64,000 nucleotides of DNA, taken from Pseudohoeflea sp964511625 (GTDB lineage: Bacteria; Pseudomonadota; Alphaproteobacteria; Rhizobiales; Rhizobiaceae). Positions 37,602 through 47,462 of this stretch are shown here, piece by piece; the stretch's first letter is position 1, and each line of letters opens with the position of its first letter. The stretch spans positions 124,001-188,000 of the forward strand of contig CAZEJG010000002.1 in the NCBI GenBank assembly GCA_964511625.1, given 5' to 3'. Made by a program: the position numbers and the translations under genes. The notes below the pieces were generated by a model. That model saw only the letters and a program-made list of their open reading frames with translations. It was not told where the DNA came from and did no database searches.

Positions 37602-39133
37602 GCATGTGGACATATGAGGGGCCGCCGCATGTCGGCGCCATGCGGATCGCCGCCTCGATGCAAGGCGTCCACTATGTCCTGCACGCCCCGCAGGGCGATA
37701 CCTATGCCGACCTCCTGTTCACGATGATCGAACGGCGTCAGGCCCGGCCGCCGGTGACCTACACGACCTTCCAGGCCCGCGACCTCGGCAGCTCGACCGC
37801 CGATGTCTTCAAGAACGCCTGCAAGGAGGCTGTCGATCGCTTCAAGCCGAGCGCGATTCTCGTGGGCGCCTCCTGCACGGCCGAACTGCTTCAGGACGAT
37901 CCCGGCGGCCTCGCCAAGACCCTGGATCTCGATATTCCGGTCATTCCGCTGGAACTGCCGTCCTATCAGAAGAAGGAAACCTGGGGCGCGGCGGAAACCT
38001 TCTACCGGCTCGTCCGCACCTTCGCGGGCGGTCGGGAGCGGCCGAGCGACATTCCGGCCAACAGCTGCAATATCCTCGGCCCCACCTCACTGGGCTTTCG
38101 CAACCGCGACGACATCCAGGAGATCACGAAGCTTCTCGCCGAGAACGGGCTGGATGTCCGCGTCGTCGCGCCGCTCGGCGCTCGTCCCGAGGACCTTGCG
38201 CGGCTTCCCGACGCCGCCTTCAACATCGTTCTTTACCCGGAGATCGCCGACTCGGCCGCACGCTGGCTTGAAAAGGCCCACGGCATGCCCTTCGTCTCCA
38301 CCGTCCCGATCGGCGTGGGGGCAACGAAGGCGTTCCTCAAGAGCGTCAGGGCGATCGCCGGCCTCGATCCGCTTGCACCGTCCGGTGCCGATCGCGACCG
38401 GCTGACCTGGTACTCGCATTCGGTCGACAGCACCTATCTGACCGGCAAACGCGTCTTCATCTTCGGCGACGCCACCCATGCGATCGCCGCTGCGCGGATC
38501 GCCAGCGGCGAACTCGGTTTCCAGGTCTGCGGTCTCGGCACCTACACGCGCGAATTCGCACGCGAGGTGCGGGCGGCGGCGCGGGAATACGGGCTGGAAG
38601 CCCTGATCACCGAAGATCACCTCGCCGTCGAGGAGGCGATCGAAGAGGCGCGGCCGGAACTCGTGCTCGGCACGCAGATGGAACGTCACATCGCCAAGAA
38701 GATGCGCGTTCCCTGCGCGGTCATCTCGGCGCCCGTCCACGTTCAGGATTTCCCGGCCCGCTATTCCCCGCAAATGGGTTTCGAAGGCGCAAACGTCATC
38801 TTCGACAGCTGGATCCATCCTCTGATGATGGGGCTTGAAGAGCATCTGCTCGGAATGTTCCGCGACGATTTCGAGTTCAACGACGATGCCGCCGCCTCGC
38901 ATCTTCATGCCCACAGCCCGGCCTCCAAGACGGCAGACACCGTCGTCGAGACGGCAGTTGTCGATCGCGGCGGCGTCGAGTGGACGCAGGAAGCCGAACA
39001 TGAACTGAAGAAGATCCCTTTCTTCGTCCGCAGCAAGGCACGCCGGAACACAGAGAGCTTTGCGGCCGAAAACCGCATTCACCCGATCACCGTGGAGACG
39101 TTGTACGATGCGAAAGCTCATTTCGCCCGCTAG
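37592..39133 (+). CDS. bchB: Light-independent protochlorophyllide reductase subunit B
   Basis: The second subunit of the NB protein, 513 residues. It starts MQLSMWTYEGPPHVGAMRIA at a GTG that overlaps the end of bchN by ten bases. Asp36 in HAPQGDTYADLL is the cluster ligand donated to BchN's 4Fe-4S. The C-terminal VDRGGVEWTQEAEHELKKIPFF region is the conserved light-independent reductase tail that helps bind substrate. Its end overlaps bchH by 26 bases. Confidence 0.96.
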   Translation: MQLSMWTYEGPPHVGAMRIAASMQGVHYVLHAPQGDTYADLLFTMIERRQARPPVTYTTFQARDLGSSTADVFKNACKEAVDRFKPSAILVGASCTAELLQDDPGGLAKTLDLDIPVIPLELPSYQKKETWGAAETFYRLVRTFAGGRERPSDIPANSCNILGPTSLGFRNRDDIQEITKLLAENGLDVRVVAPLGARPEDLARLPDAAFNIVLYPEIADSAARWLEKAHGMPFVSTVPIGVGATKAFLKSVRAIAGLDPLAPSGADRDRLTWYSHSVDSTYLTGKRVFIFGDATHAIAAARIASGELGFQVCGLGTYTREFAREVRAAAREYGLEALITEDHLAVEEAIEEARPELVLGTQMERHIAKKMRVPCAVISAPVHVQDFPARYSPQMGFEGANVIFDSWIHPLMMGLEEHLLGMFRDDFEFNDDAAASHLHAHSPASKTADTVVETAVVDRGGVEWTQEAEHELKKIPFFVRSKARRNTESFAAENRIHPITVETLYDAKAHFAR

Positions 39134-42100
39134 CAGCGCCACGGTTCGCGTGGTGCTCATCACTCTCGACAACCACATTGCCGCGGCCGTGGACGACGCC
39201 CGCGCGTCGCTGTCGGCCGACCTGCCGGGTCTGGTCCTGAGCGTACACGCCGCCACCGACTGGGCGAACGATCCGCAAAGCCTTGCGGATTGCCGGGAGG
39301 CGATCCGGACCGGCGATATCATCATCGTATCGATGATCTTCATCGAGGAGCATGTCCGGGCGATCGCCGATGCACTCGAAGCCCGGCATCTCGATTGCGA
39401 CGCCATGGTCTGCTGCATGTCGGCCGGCACCATCATGAAATACACGGCCATGGGCCGTTTCCGGATGGCGGGCGAGCAGAAGGGTCCGCTGGCGCTTCTG
39501 AAGAAGCTGCGGGGCGGGAGTGCCGGCAAGAACGGCGAAAGCGGGCGCACCGCCGGTGAGCGGCAGATGGCCATGCTCCGGCGGCTGCCGAAACTGCTCA
39601 AGTACATCCCGGGCACGGCTCAGGACGTGCGCTGCTATTTCCTGACGCTGCAATACCGGCTGGCGGCTTCGGCGGAGAACATCGACAACATGGTCCGCAT
39701 GCTGGTGGGCAAGTATGCCTCCGGCGAGCGCAACGCGCTCAGGGACGAAGTGGTGGCAACCGCACCGACGGAGTATCCCGATCGCGGACTCTATCACCCG
39801 CGCTCGTCGTCCCGGGTTTCGACCCGCCTGAAGGATCTGCCGCGCGTCGACCAGCCCCGTGGACGCATCGGACTGCTTCTCCTGCGCACCTACATCCTTT
39901 CAGGCGATACCGGGCATTATGACGGCGTGATCTCGGCTCTCGAGAGCCAGGGTTTCGACGTCGTTCCGGTGTTCTCGTCCGGGCTCGACATGCGCGCCGC
40001 GATCACGGAGTTCATGACGGACGGTGAGGGGGCCCCGACGATTGACGCCCTGTGCTCGCTGACAGGGTTCTCGCTGGTCGGTGGACCGGCCTACAGCGAT
40101 GCGGCGGCGGCGGCCGAAGTGCTGCAGATGCTCGATGTCCCCTATCTCTCCGCCTGCGTGTCGGAGTTCCAGACCCGCGAAGTCTGGCAGGCTTCCACTC
40201 AGGGCCTGACCCCGATCGAATCGACCTTGATGGTCGCCATTCCCGAACTCGACGGAGCCGTCGGCTCGATGGTCATCGGCGGACGGTCGAGCGGTCCGGA
40301 AGCGACCCAGTCCTGCATCTGCGCGCGCAAGCTCGGCACCTGCCCGTCGGGTCGAGCCTGCATGCGTCCGGTACCCGAACGCGTCGATCTGCTGGCGCGA
40401 CGTATCGCCGAGATCGTCCGGCTGAGACAGGTGCCGCGTCACGACCGCAGGATTGCGGTGACCCTCTTCAATTATCCGCCGAACGGCGGAAACATCGGGA
40501 CCGCGGCGTTCCTGTCGGTGTTCGAAAGCCTGCTCGAGACGATGAAGCGGCTCAGGGCGGAAGGTTACGACATCGAGGTGCCGGCGGATGCCGAGACCCT
40601 CAAGGACATGATCCTGGAGGGCAACGCCAAGCGCTTCGGCACGGAGGCCAATGTCCACGTCACAGTCGATGCCGACGATCACGTGCGTCAGGAAGTCCAT
40701 CTCGCCGACATCGAGGCGCATTGGGGTCCGACGCCCGGTCGGGTTCTCTCCAACGGCCGCGGGATTCATATTCTCGGCCGCCAGTTCGGCAATCTGCTGG
40801 TGGGCATCCAGCCGCCCTTCGGCTACGAGGGCGACCCGATGCGGCTTCTGTTCGAGGGCGGCTTTGCCCCGAACCATGCGTTTGCCGCCTACTACACCTA
40901 TCTGCGTCAGACCTTCGGCGCCCACGCGGTCCTGCATTTCGGCACCCACGGCGCCCTTGAATTCATGCCGGGCAAGCACACGGGGCTGTCCGGGAAATGC
41001 TGGCCCGAACGGCTGCTCGGCAGCCTGCCGAACTTCTATCTCTATGCCGCCAACAATCCGTCCGAAGCCTCGATCGCCAAGCGCCGGTCTGCTGCGACGC
41101 TGATTTCCTATCTTACCCCGTCGATTACCGAAGCCGGCCTGTACAAGGGGCTCCACAGCCTCAAGGCCAGTCTCGACCAGTACCGCTCGCTCGGCCCCGA
41201 CGCGCGGCTCGATCGCGAGCGGCTCCTCGACGTCATTCGCGAACAGGCCAACCAGCTCGACCTCACCGCCGGCACAGCTGAACTGGCGGAAGAGGAACTG
41301 GTCCTTCACCTGGTCAACGCGGTCACCGAGACCGAATACGCACTCATCCCGCACGGGCTCCACGTCGCCGGTCGCGGCATGGACCAGACCGAGCGTGCCG
41401 ACATGCTCGCTCACATGGCCGGCAGCCTCGAGACGGCCTCGGGCTTCGTCGCCGCACGGAAGCTCTGCGAGGATATTGCCGCCAGACGCGAGGACAAACT
41501 GGCCAGTGCGGTCGCCGACCTTGACACTGAAGCACGTGATGCCGTTGCACGGCTGGTCCGGATCGACCGGGATCTCGCGGAAAATCAGGAGATGGACGGG
41601 CTTGTGCATGCGCTCGACGGCCGTTTCGTTTCGCCGGCTCCGTCGGGCGATCTGCTCCGGACCCCGGAGCTGCTACCCACCGGCCGTAACATCCACGGCT
41701 TCGATCCCTTCGGCATCCCGAGCAAGTTCGCTCTCGAGGATGGCGCGCGGCAGGCCGCCCGGGTTCTCGCCCGGCACATGGAGAATGACGGCCAGTTCCC
41801 GGAAACGGTAGCCGTGGTGCTGTGGGGCACCGACAACCTGAAGACCGGCGGCGCGCCGCTGGCGCAAGCCATGGCGCTGATGGGCGCGCGTCCCCGGCTC
41901 GACTCCTACAACCGGGTCTGCGGGGCCGAACTGATACCGCTGTCCGAACTCAACCGCCCGCGCATCGATGCCGTCATGACCCTGTCGGGTATCTTCCGCG
42001 ACCTGCTGCCGATCCAGGCTGCGATGCTCGCGGAAGCGAGCTATCTCGCCGCGACCGCCGACGAACCGGTCGAGCAGAACTTCATCCGCAAACACGCGCT

Positions 42101-42878
42101 CGCCTATTGCGAGGCGAAGGGCTGCGACATCGAGGATGCGGCCTATCGCGTCTTCTCCAACGCCGACGGCACCTACGGCTCCAACGTCAACATGCTGATC
42201 GCCTCCTCCGCCTGGTCGGACGACGAGGAAATCGCCGACACCTATACGAGCCGCAAGAGTTTCGCGATCGACCACAAGGGCAAGACCAGCAAGCAGACCG
42301 CGCTTCTGGAAACCGTCCTCGCCAGTGTCGACATGGCCTATCAGAACCTCGAATCCGTCGAGATCGGCGTCACCACGATCGAGAACTATTTCGATACGCT
42401 GGGCGGATTTTCCAAGGCCGTCTCGAAGGCGCGCGGCGGCGTCGAGCTACCGGTCTACATCTCTGACCAGACGCAGGGCGAGGCAAAGGTCCGTACGCTC
42501 GGCGAACAGGTGGCTCTGGAAACCCGGACCCGCGCGCTCAATCCGAAATGGTACGAAGGCATGCTGCAGCATGGCTACGAGGGCGTGCGCCATATCGAGG
42601 CGAGCGTCACCAACACCTTCGGCTGGTCGGCGACGACCGGCGGCGTGGCGCCCTGGGTCTACCGGCAGATCACCGAAACCTACGTCCTCGACGAAACCAT
42701 GCGACGAAGGCTCGCCGAACTGAACCCGGCTTCGACCGCACGGCTCGCCACGCGGCTGCTGGAAGCCCAGGAGCGTGACTTCTGGCAGCCCGATGCCGAA
42801 ACGCTCGCAGCGCTGCGCCGCGCTGCAGAAGAACTCGAAGACCGGCTTGAAGGCCTGGTTCCGGAGGCAGCAGAATGA
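39108..42878 (+). CDS. bchH: Magnesium chelatase subunit H
   Basis: The 1256-residue porphyrin-binding subunit of magnesium chelatase, which inserts Mg into protoporphyrin IX with BchI and BchD. VRVVLITLDNHIAAAVDDA (about 11-29) begins the conserved N-domain and the CobN-like core continues to the end. bchI and bchD are not in this window. I start at ATG 39108 (MRKLISPASSATVR), inside the last 26 bases of bchB; the longer upstream frame is the shadow of bchB. It overlaps bchL by four bases. Confidence 0.96.
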   Translation: MRKLISPASSATVRVVLITLDNHIAAAVDDARASLSADLPGLVLSVHAATDWANDPQSLADCREAIRTGDIIIVSMIFIEEHVRAIADALEARHLDCDAMVCCMSAGTIMKYTAMGRFRMAGEQKGPLALLKKLRGGSAGKNGESGRTAGERQMAMLRRLPKLLKYIPGTAQDVRCYFLTLQYRLAASAENIDNMVRMLVGKYASGERNALRDEVVATAPTEYPDRGLYHPRSSSRVSTRLKDLPRVDQPRGRIGLLLLRTYILSGDTGHYDGVISALESQGFDVVPVFSSGLDMRAAITEFMTDGEGAPTIDALCSLTGFSLVGGPAYSDAAAAAEVLQMLDVPYLSACVSEFQTREVWQASTQGLTPIESTLMVAIPELDGAVGSMVIGGRSSGPEATQSCICARKLGTCPSGRACMRPVPERVDLLARRIAEIVRLRQVPRHDRRIAVTLFNYPPNGGNIGTAAFLSVFESLLETMKRLRAEGYDIEVPADAETLKDMILEGNAKRFGTEANVHVTVDADDHVRQEVHLADIEAHWGPTPGRVLSNGRGIHILGRQFGNLLVGIQPPFGYEGDPMRLLFEGGFAPNHAFAAYYTYLRQTFGAHAVLHFGTHGALEFMPGKHTGLSGKCWPERLLGSLPNFYLYAANNPSEASIAKRRSAATLISYLTPSITEAGLYKGLHSLKASLDQYRSLGPDARLDRERLLDVIREQANQLDLTAGTAELAEEELVLHLVNAVTETEYALIPHGLHVAGRGMDQTERADMLAHMAGSLETASGFVAARKLCEDIAARREDKLASAVADLDTEARDAVARLVRIDRDLAENQEMDGLVHALDGRFVSPAPSGDLLRTPELLPTGRNIHGFDPFGIPSKFALEDGARQAARVLARHMENDGQFPETVAVVLWGTDNLKTGGAPLAQAMALMGARPRLDSYNRVCGAELIPLSELNRPRIDAVMTLSGIFRDLLPIQAAMLAEASYLAATADEPVEQNFIRKHALAYCEAKGCDIEDAAYRVFSNADGTYGSNVNMLIASSAWSDDEEIADTYTSRKSFAIDHKGKTSKQTALLETVLASVDMAYQNLESVEIGVTTIENYFDTLGGFSKAVSKARGGVELPVYISDQTQGEAKVRTLGEQVALETRTRALNPKWYEGMLQHGYEGVRHIEASVTNTFGWSATTGGVAPWVYRQITETYVLDETMRRRLAELNPASTARLATRLLEAQERDFWQPDAETLAALRRAAEELEDRLEGLVPEAAE

Positions 42879-43804
42879 ACATCTACACGCATCCCAAGAC
42901 GAGCGAACGCGAAGCCCGTACGGCAGAAAAGCTGCGGGAACGCGGAGACGGCGAGGGCAGCGTCCAGGTCCAGCTCGATCCCTCCATGCAGATCGACAGC
43001 GCCAAGGTCTTCGCCATTTACGGCAAGGGCGGCATCGGCAAGTCGACCACCTCGTCCAACCTGTCGGTCGCCTTTTCCAAGATCGGCAAGCGGGTGCTGC
43101 AGATCGGCTGCGATCCCAAGCACGACAGCACCTTCACGCTGACCAAGAGCCTGATCCCGACCGTCATCGACGTCCTCGAACAGGTCGATTTCCATACCGA
43201 GGAGCTCCGACCGGAAGACTACATGGTCGAAGGCTACAACGGCGTGCAGTGCATCGAGGCGGGCGGACCGCCCGCAGGCACGGGTTGCGGCGGCTATGTG
43301 GTCGGCCAGACCGTCAAACTGCTCAAGGAGCACCACCTTCTCGACGACACCGACGTGGTGATCTTCGACGTGCTGGGCGACGTCGTGTGCGGCGGGTTTG
43401 CATCGCCCCTGCAGCATGCCGAGCGGGCGCTGGTGGTGGCGGCGAACGATTTCGACAGTGTCTTCGCCATGAACCGGATCGTGGCGGCCATCAAGGCCAA
43501 GGCGAAGAACTACGACGTCCGTCTCGGCGGCGTGATCGCCAACCGCTCGCGGCAAACCGACCAGATCGACCGCTACAACGAGGCCGTCGGTCTCAAGCGC
43601 CTCGCCCACGTGGCCGATTCCGACCATGTGCGGCTGAGCCGGCTGAAGAAGAGCACGCTGTTCGAGATGGGCGACACACCCGAGATCCAGGCGATCCAGA
43701 ACGAGTATCTGCAGCTTGCCGAGCAGCTCTGGGCCGGAACGGAAGCCTTGAACGTCGAGCCGATGAAGGATCGCGAGATCTTCGATTTTCTGGGTTTCGA
43801 ATAG
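42875..43804 (+). CDS. bchL: Light-independent protochlorophyllide reductase iron-sulfur ATP-binding protein
   Basis: The NifH-like dimeric ATPase that passes electrons to BchNB. In 309 residues: P-loop YGKGGIGKSTTSSN (49-62) and the two 4Fe-4S ligands Cys138 (GTGCGGYV) and Cys172 (GDVVCGGF) that bridge the dimer. The N-terminal 40 residues are a polar leader typical of BchL. It overlaps bchH by four bases and precedes bchM by 16. Confidence 0.97.
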   Translation: MNIYTHPKTSEREARTAEKLRERGDGEGSVQVQLDPSMQIDSAKVFAIYGKGGIGKSTTSSNLSVAFSKIGKRVLQIGCDPKHDSTFTLTKSLIPTVIDVLEQVDFHTEELRPEDYMVEGYNGVQCIEAGGPPAGTGCGGYVVGQTVKLLKEHHLLDDTDVVIFDVLGDVVCGGFASPLQHAERALVVAANDFDSVFAMNRIVAAIKAKAKNYDVRLGGVIANRSRQTDQIDRYNEAVGLKRLAHVADSDHVRLSRLKKSTLFEMGDTPEIQAIQNEYLQLAEQLWAGTEALNVEPMKDREIFDFLGFE

Positions 43805-43820
43805 GGAGGCCGGGAGCACA

Positions 43821-44531
43821 ATGTCAGGGGTTAGCTACACAAGACGCACCGGGGAGATCGAACGCTATTTTGATCGGACCGCGTTCGAAACCTGGAAGAA
43901 GCTCACCGGTGATCAACCGGTCAGCGGCATCCGGGCAACCGTCCGCAAGGGGCGTGATGCGATGCGCAACACCCTGTCGGGATGGCTGCCGGAGGATCTG
44001 ACCGGGTGGCGCATTCTCGATGCCGGCTGCGGTTCGGGCGTGCTGTCGCTGGAACTCGTGGCGCGCGGCGCCGATGTCGTCGGCATCGATCTCTCGGCCC
44101 AGATGATCTCCATCGCGCGTCAGCGCGCCGCGGACATGAAGGCGAGCGGGCTCGGCGGCGGCCATGTGGAGTTCTTCAGCGGCGACATGCTCGATACCGG
44201 GCTCGGCAGCTTCGATGCGGTCGTGGCGATGGATGTGCTCATTCACTACAGCCGAGCCGACGCCATCCGCGTCTTGGAGCATTTTGCCGACCGCACCCGG
44301 CAACGGCTGATGTTCACGCTGGCGCCGAGCTCGGGTCTGCTCAATGCCATGCTGCTGGTCGGCAAGGCGTTCCCGCGATCGGACCGCGCGCCGGCGATCT
44401 ATCCCACGCAGTCGGATCGTCTGCTCCGGCACCTGCTGGACAAGCCGGACATGGCGGGCTGGACCACGGGTCGCAGCCACCGGGTTTCGGTCGGCTTCTA
44501 CAAGTCCCAAGCGGTGGAGGTGTCACGCTGA
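43821..44531 (+). CDS. bchM: Magnesium-protoporphyrin O-methyltransferase
   Basis: Transfers a methyl group from S-adenosylmethionine to the 13-propionate of Mg-protoporphyrin IX, after the chelatase step. The protein has 236 residues, with the SAM motif ILDAGCGSGVLSLELVARGA (65-84) and GIDLS. The N-terminal TGEIERYFDRTAFETWKKLTG is characteristic of BchM. The stop shares one base with the lhaA start (TGATG). Confidence 0.95.
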   Translation: MSGVSYTRRTGEIERYFDRTAFETWKKLTGDQPVSGIRATVRKGRDAMRNTLSGWLPEDLTGWRILDAGCGSGVLSLELVARGADVVGIDLSAQMISIARQRAADMKASGLGGGHVEFFSGDMLDTGLGSFDAVVAMDVLIHYSRADAIRVLEHFADRTRQRLMFTLAPSSGLLNAMLLVGKAFPRSDRAPAIYPTQSDRLLRHLLDKPDMAGWTTGRSHRVSVGFYKSQAVEVSR

Positions 44532-45970
44532 TGACGTTCGCGGCCGCCAACCGGAAGATGATCGCGCTCTGGCAGAATGCCGGCACGCGCTTCATGCCGT
44601 TTGCGGATGCGGCAAGCGAGGACGTGCCGCTGCCGCGTCTTCTGCGGCTGGCTCTGTTCCAGGTTTCCGCCGGTTGCGTCATGGTCCTGTTGACCGGCAC
44701 GCTCAATCGCGTGCTGATCGTCGAACTCGGCGTGAACGTCGCGCTGGTTTCGGCCGTGGTGGCGCTTCCGGTTCTCGCCGCCCCCCTGCGGCTCCTCTTC
44801 GGCTACCGGTCGGACACCTACAAGTCCGTGCTCGGCTGGCGCCGCGTGCCTTATCTCTGGCTCGGCAGCCTGCTGCAGTTCGGCGGTCTGGCGATCATGC
44901 CATTCGCGCTCCTGCTTCTGCAGTCGCAGACGGTCGGACCGAGCTGGGCCGGCGCCGCAGGCGCCTGCCTTGCCTTTCTTCTTACCGGCTTCGGCCTTCA
45001 CATGGCCCAGACTGCCGGTCTGGCGCTGGCAACCGACATCGTGCCCGAAGCCAAGCGGCCCAGGGTGGTGGCGCTGCTCTATGTCATGCTGCTGATCGGT
45101 ATGGTGGCGGCGTCCGGCTTCTACAGCGTCTTCCTCGTCGACTTTACGCCGAAGACGCTCATCCAGGTGATCCAGGGGACCGCGCTGCTGACGATCATGC
45201 TCAACGTGGTGGCGATGTGGAAGCAGGAGACGCGCAATCCGAAGCTGACCGCATCGAGCCGCGAAACGGTCGGCCTGCGTCAGGCCCTGAATGAATATCG
45301 CAGCGTTCCGGGAACCATCCGCCTTCTCGTAGCCGTCGCGCTCGGGTCCGCAGCCTTTTCGATGCAGGACATCCTGCTCGAACCCTATGGCGGCGAAATT
45401 CTCGGCATGAGCGTCGGCCAGACCACGCTCCTGACGGGTCTCTGGGCCTGCGGAACCATCGCCGGCTTTGCATGGGCGGCCAGCAGCCTCAATCGCGGCA
45501 TTCCGATGTACCGCGTGGCCGCGCGTGGTCTTCTTGTCGGTATCGGCGCATTCCTCGCCGTCATCCTGGCCGAGCCGCTCGAGATCCATGCCCTGTTCTA
45601 CGGCGGCGCCGCTGGTGTCGGTCTCGGCGGGGGGCTGTTTGCCGTCGGTACCATGCTGGCGGCCATGGGCATCTCCGGAAAATCGGACAGCGGCATCCTC
45701 GTGGGTACATGGGGCGCGGTCCAGGCCACCGCCATCGGCGCCAGTCTCCTGATGGGCGGCGTCATCAAGAACGGCATCAACCTTTTCGCGCTCGAGGGAG
45801 CGCTGGGCCCGGCAATGGATACGGCGGCTGCCGGTTACATGGTCGTCTATCACATCGAGATCGGCCTGCTTTTCGTGTGTCTCGCAGTTCTGGGCCCGCT
45901 GACCGGGCGCCAGTACCGACAGGAATATTCGAGCGAGATTCGGTTCGGACTGGGCGAGATGCCCGGGTGA
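44531..45970 (+). CDS. lhaA: LH1 assembly protein LhaA (PucC-family MFS)
   Basis: A 479-residue membrane protein with about twelve helices, between bchM and puhA, the usual place of lhaA (ORF477/F1696). LhaA promotes assembly of the LH1 antenna. The BCD/PucC family region PLRLLFGYRSDTYKSVLGWR is visible at about 82-101 and GLHMAQTAGLALATDI at about 157-172. I start at ATG 44531, one-base overlap with bchM. The second PucC-family gene is at 30.7-32.0 kb. In Rhodobacter the puhA promoter lies within this gene. Confidence 0.92.
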   Translation: MTFAAANRKMIALWQNAGTRFMPFADAASEDVPLPRLLRLALFQVSAGCVMVLLTGTLNRVLIVELGVNVALVSAVVALPVLAAPLRLLFGYRSDTYKSVLGWRRVPYLWLGSLLQFGGLAIMPFALLLLQSQTVGPSWAGAAGACLAFLLTGFGLHMAQTAGLALATDIVPEAKRPRVVALLYVMLLIGMVAASGFYSVFLVDFTPKTLIQVIQGTALLTIMLNVVAMWKQETRNPKLTASSRETVGLRQALNEYRSVPGTIRLLVAVALGSAAFSMQDILLEPYGGEILGMSVGQTTLLTGLWACGTIAGFAWAASSLNRGIPMYRVAARGLLVGIGAFLAVILAEPLEIHALFYGGAAGVGLGGGLFAVGTMLAAMGISGKSDSGILVGTWGAVQATAIGASLLMGGVIKNGINLFALEGALGPAMDTAAAGYMVVYHIEIGLLFVCLAVLGPLTGRQYRQEYSSEIRFGLGEMPG

Positions 45971-46002
45971 AACCGGCGGCGCCATTTTAAGGAGGGAATG
46001 AG

Positions 46003-46782
46003 ATGAGTGGTTCGATCGTCGGCAGTTTGGATGTGGCACAGGTGGTGCTCTACACGTTCTGGATCTTCTTCGCCGGGCTCATCTGGTATCTCCGCCAGGA
46101 GGACCGGCGCGAGGGCTATCCGCTCGAAGATGATGTCAGCGGCGGCTACAACAAGCGGCCGTTTCTCTTCATTCCCGACAAGAAGACCTTCGTCCTGCCG
46201 CACGGCCAGGGGATCACGCAGGTTCCGGATTTCCGGCGCGACGAGGTTCCGGTCAACGCGGTCCGCACCTCGCGGGCGACGGGCTACCCGCTGGAGCCGG
46301 TCGGCAATCCGATGCTCGCCGGTGTCGGTCCCGGCTCCTGGGCGCCGCGTCAGGACATTCCCGATCTCACCGCCCACGGCGAGGTCCGCATCGTGCCGAT
46401 GCGCATCGCGACGGGTTTCGACATCGCGGCGGGTGAGACCGACCCGCGGGGTTTGCCGGTGATGGGGTGCGACAAGGTCGTTGCCGGCACGGTCATCGAC
46501 GTCTGGGTCGACCGGTCGGAACAGCTGATCCGCTATTACGAGGTCGAACTGGTGGGCGGCGAGCGCAGCGTTCTCCTGCCCAACAACTTCGTGGTGCTGC
46601 GGACGGGCCGGGACAAGCTGACCTATCTCTACGTGCACGCCGCGACGTCCGAGCAGTTCGCTCTCGTCCCGGCCCATGCCAATCCGGAGGCGGTCACCCG
46701 GCTCGAGGAAGACAAGATCGCGGCTTATTTCGGCAGCGGTCTTCTCTACGCCGTGCGTGACAGGCGGGAGGCCTTGCTGTGA
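46003..46782 (+). CDS. puhA: Photosynthetic reaction centre H subunit
   Basis: The 259-residue H subunit has one N-terminal helix (VAQVVLYTFWIFFAGLIWYL, about 11-30) and a cytoplasmic PRC-barrel domain that shields the QB site and proton path. YLRQEDRREGYPLEDD follows the helix, as in other H subunits, and later TAHGEVRIVPMRIATGFDI and VDRSEQLIRYYEVEL are conserved. TAAGGAGGG gives a strong ribosome binding site. It lies 32 bases after lhaA and overlaps puhB by four. Confidence 0.97.
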   Translation: MSGSIVGSLDVAQVVLYTFWIFFAGLIWYLRQEDRREGYPLEDDVSGGYNKRPFLFIPDKKTFVLPHGQGITQVPDFRRDEVPVNAVRTSRATGYPLEPVGNPMLAGVGPGSWAPRQDIPDLTAHGEVRIVPMRIATGFDIAAGETDPRGLPVMGCDKVVAGTVIDVWVDRSEQLIRYYEVELVGGERSVLLPNNFVVLRTGRDKLTYLYVHAATSEQFALVPAHANPEAVTRLEEDKIAAYFGSGLLYAVRDRREALL

Positions 46783-47453
46783 AACAGTTCATCACCCGCG
46801 AACACGAGATCGAGCCCATATCCGGTCTGCCGGAGAACCTGCCGCAGGGCGAGACCATCCTGTGGCAGGGTCGTCCGTCCGCGCGGCTCTTTTCCCGCCA
46901 TTACCTCAAGAAGCACTGGATTGCTGGCTACTTTCTCCTGTTGACCCTCTGGAGCGTTGCCGGCGGCCTTTATGACGGCAGGCCGGTGCTAGGGATTGCC
47001 TTTTCCGTGGCGGTGCTCTGCGCGCTGGGCGCGATCGTGATCTCGATGATCGAGTTCTATGCCTGGGCTGTGGAGAAGACGACGGTCTACACGATCACCA
47101 ATCACCGGATCGTCATCAGGTTCGGCGTCGCCTTTTCAATGACGCTCAATCTGCCGTTCAAGCAGATCAGCACCGTTTCGAAGGGCGATCTCGGCGGCAC
47201 CGCCGGTCATCTGGCCATCAAGCTCCTGCGCGGTCACCGGATGTCCTGGCTGGTGCAGTGGCCGCATGTGCGGGCCTGGCGGTTTTCCGAGCCGGAACCG
47301 AGCCTCGTCTGCCTGCCCGACGCGCAGAAGGCGGCCGAGATCCTCGCCCTCGCCATCACCCAGGATGCCTCGATGCGGTCGGCCGCGCAGCGTCACTGGC
47401 CTGTCGAGGAGACGATCGAAGACACGCCGCTTCACGTCGTGGCTGCGGAGTAG
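46779..47453 (+). CDS. puhB: Reaction-centre assembly protein PuhB
   Basis: A 224-residue membrane protein with a pleckstrin-homology-like (bPH2-type) region. Two helices form a hairpin at about 46-88 (HWIAGYFLLLTLWSVAGG; SVAVLCALGAIVISMIEFYAW) and TVYTITNHRIVIRFGVAFSM (about 101-120) is conserved. PuhB is needed for normal reaction-centre assembly in Rhodobacter. It overlaps puhA by four bases. Confidence 0.93.
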   Translation: MKQFITREHEIEPISGLPENLPQGETILWQGRPSARLFSRHYLKKHWIAGYFLLLTLWSVAGGLYDGRPVLGIAFSVAVLCALGAIVISMIEFYAWAVEKTTVYTITNHRIVIRFGVAFSMTLNLPFKQISTVSKGDLGGTAGHLAIKLLRGHRMSWLVQWPHVRAWRFSEPEPSLVCLPDAQKAAEILALAITQDASMRSAAQRHWPVEETIEDTPLHVVAAE

Positions 47454-47462
47454 GAGGACACC

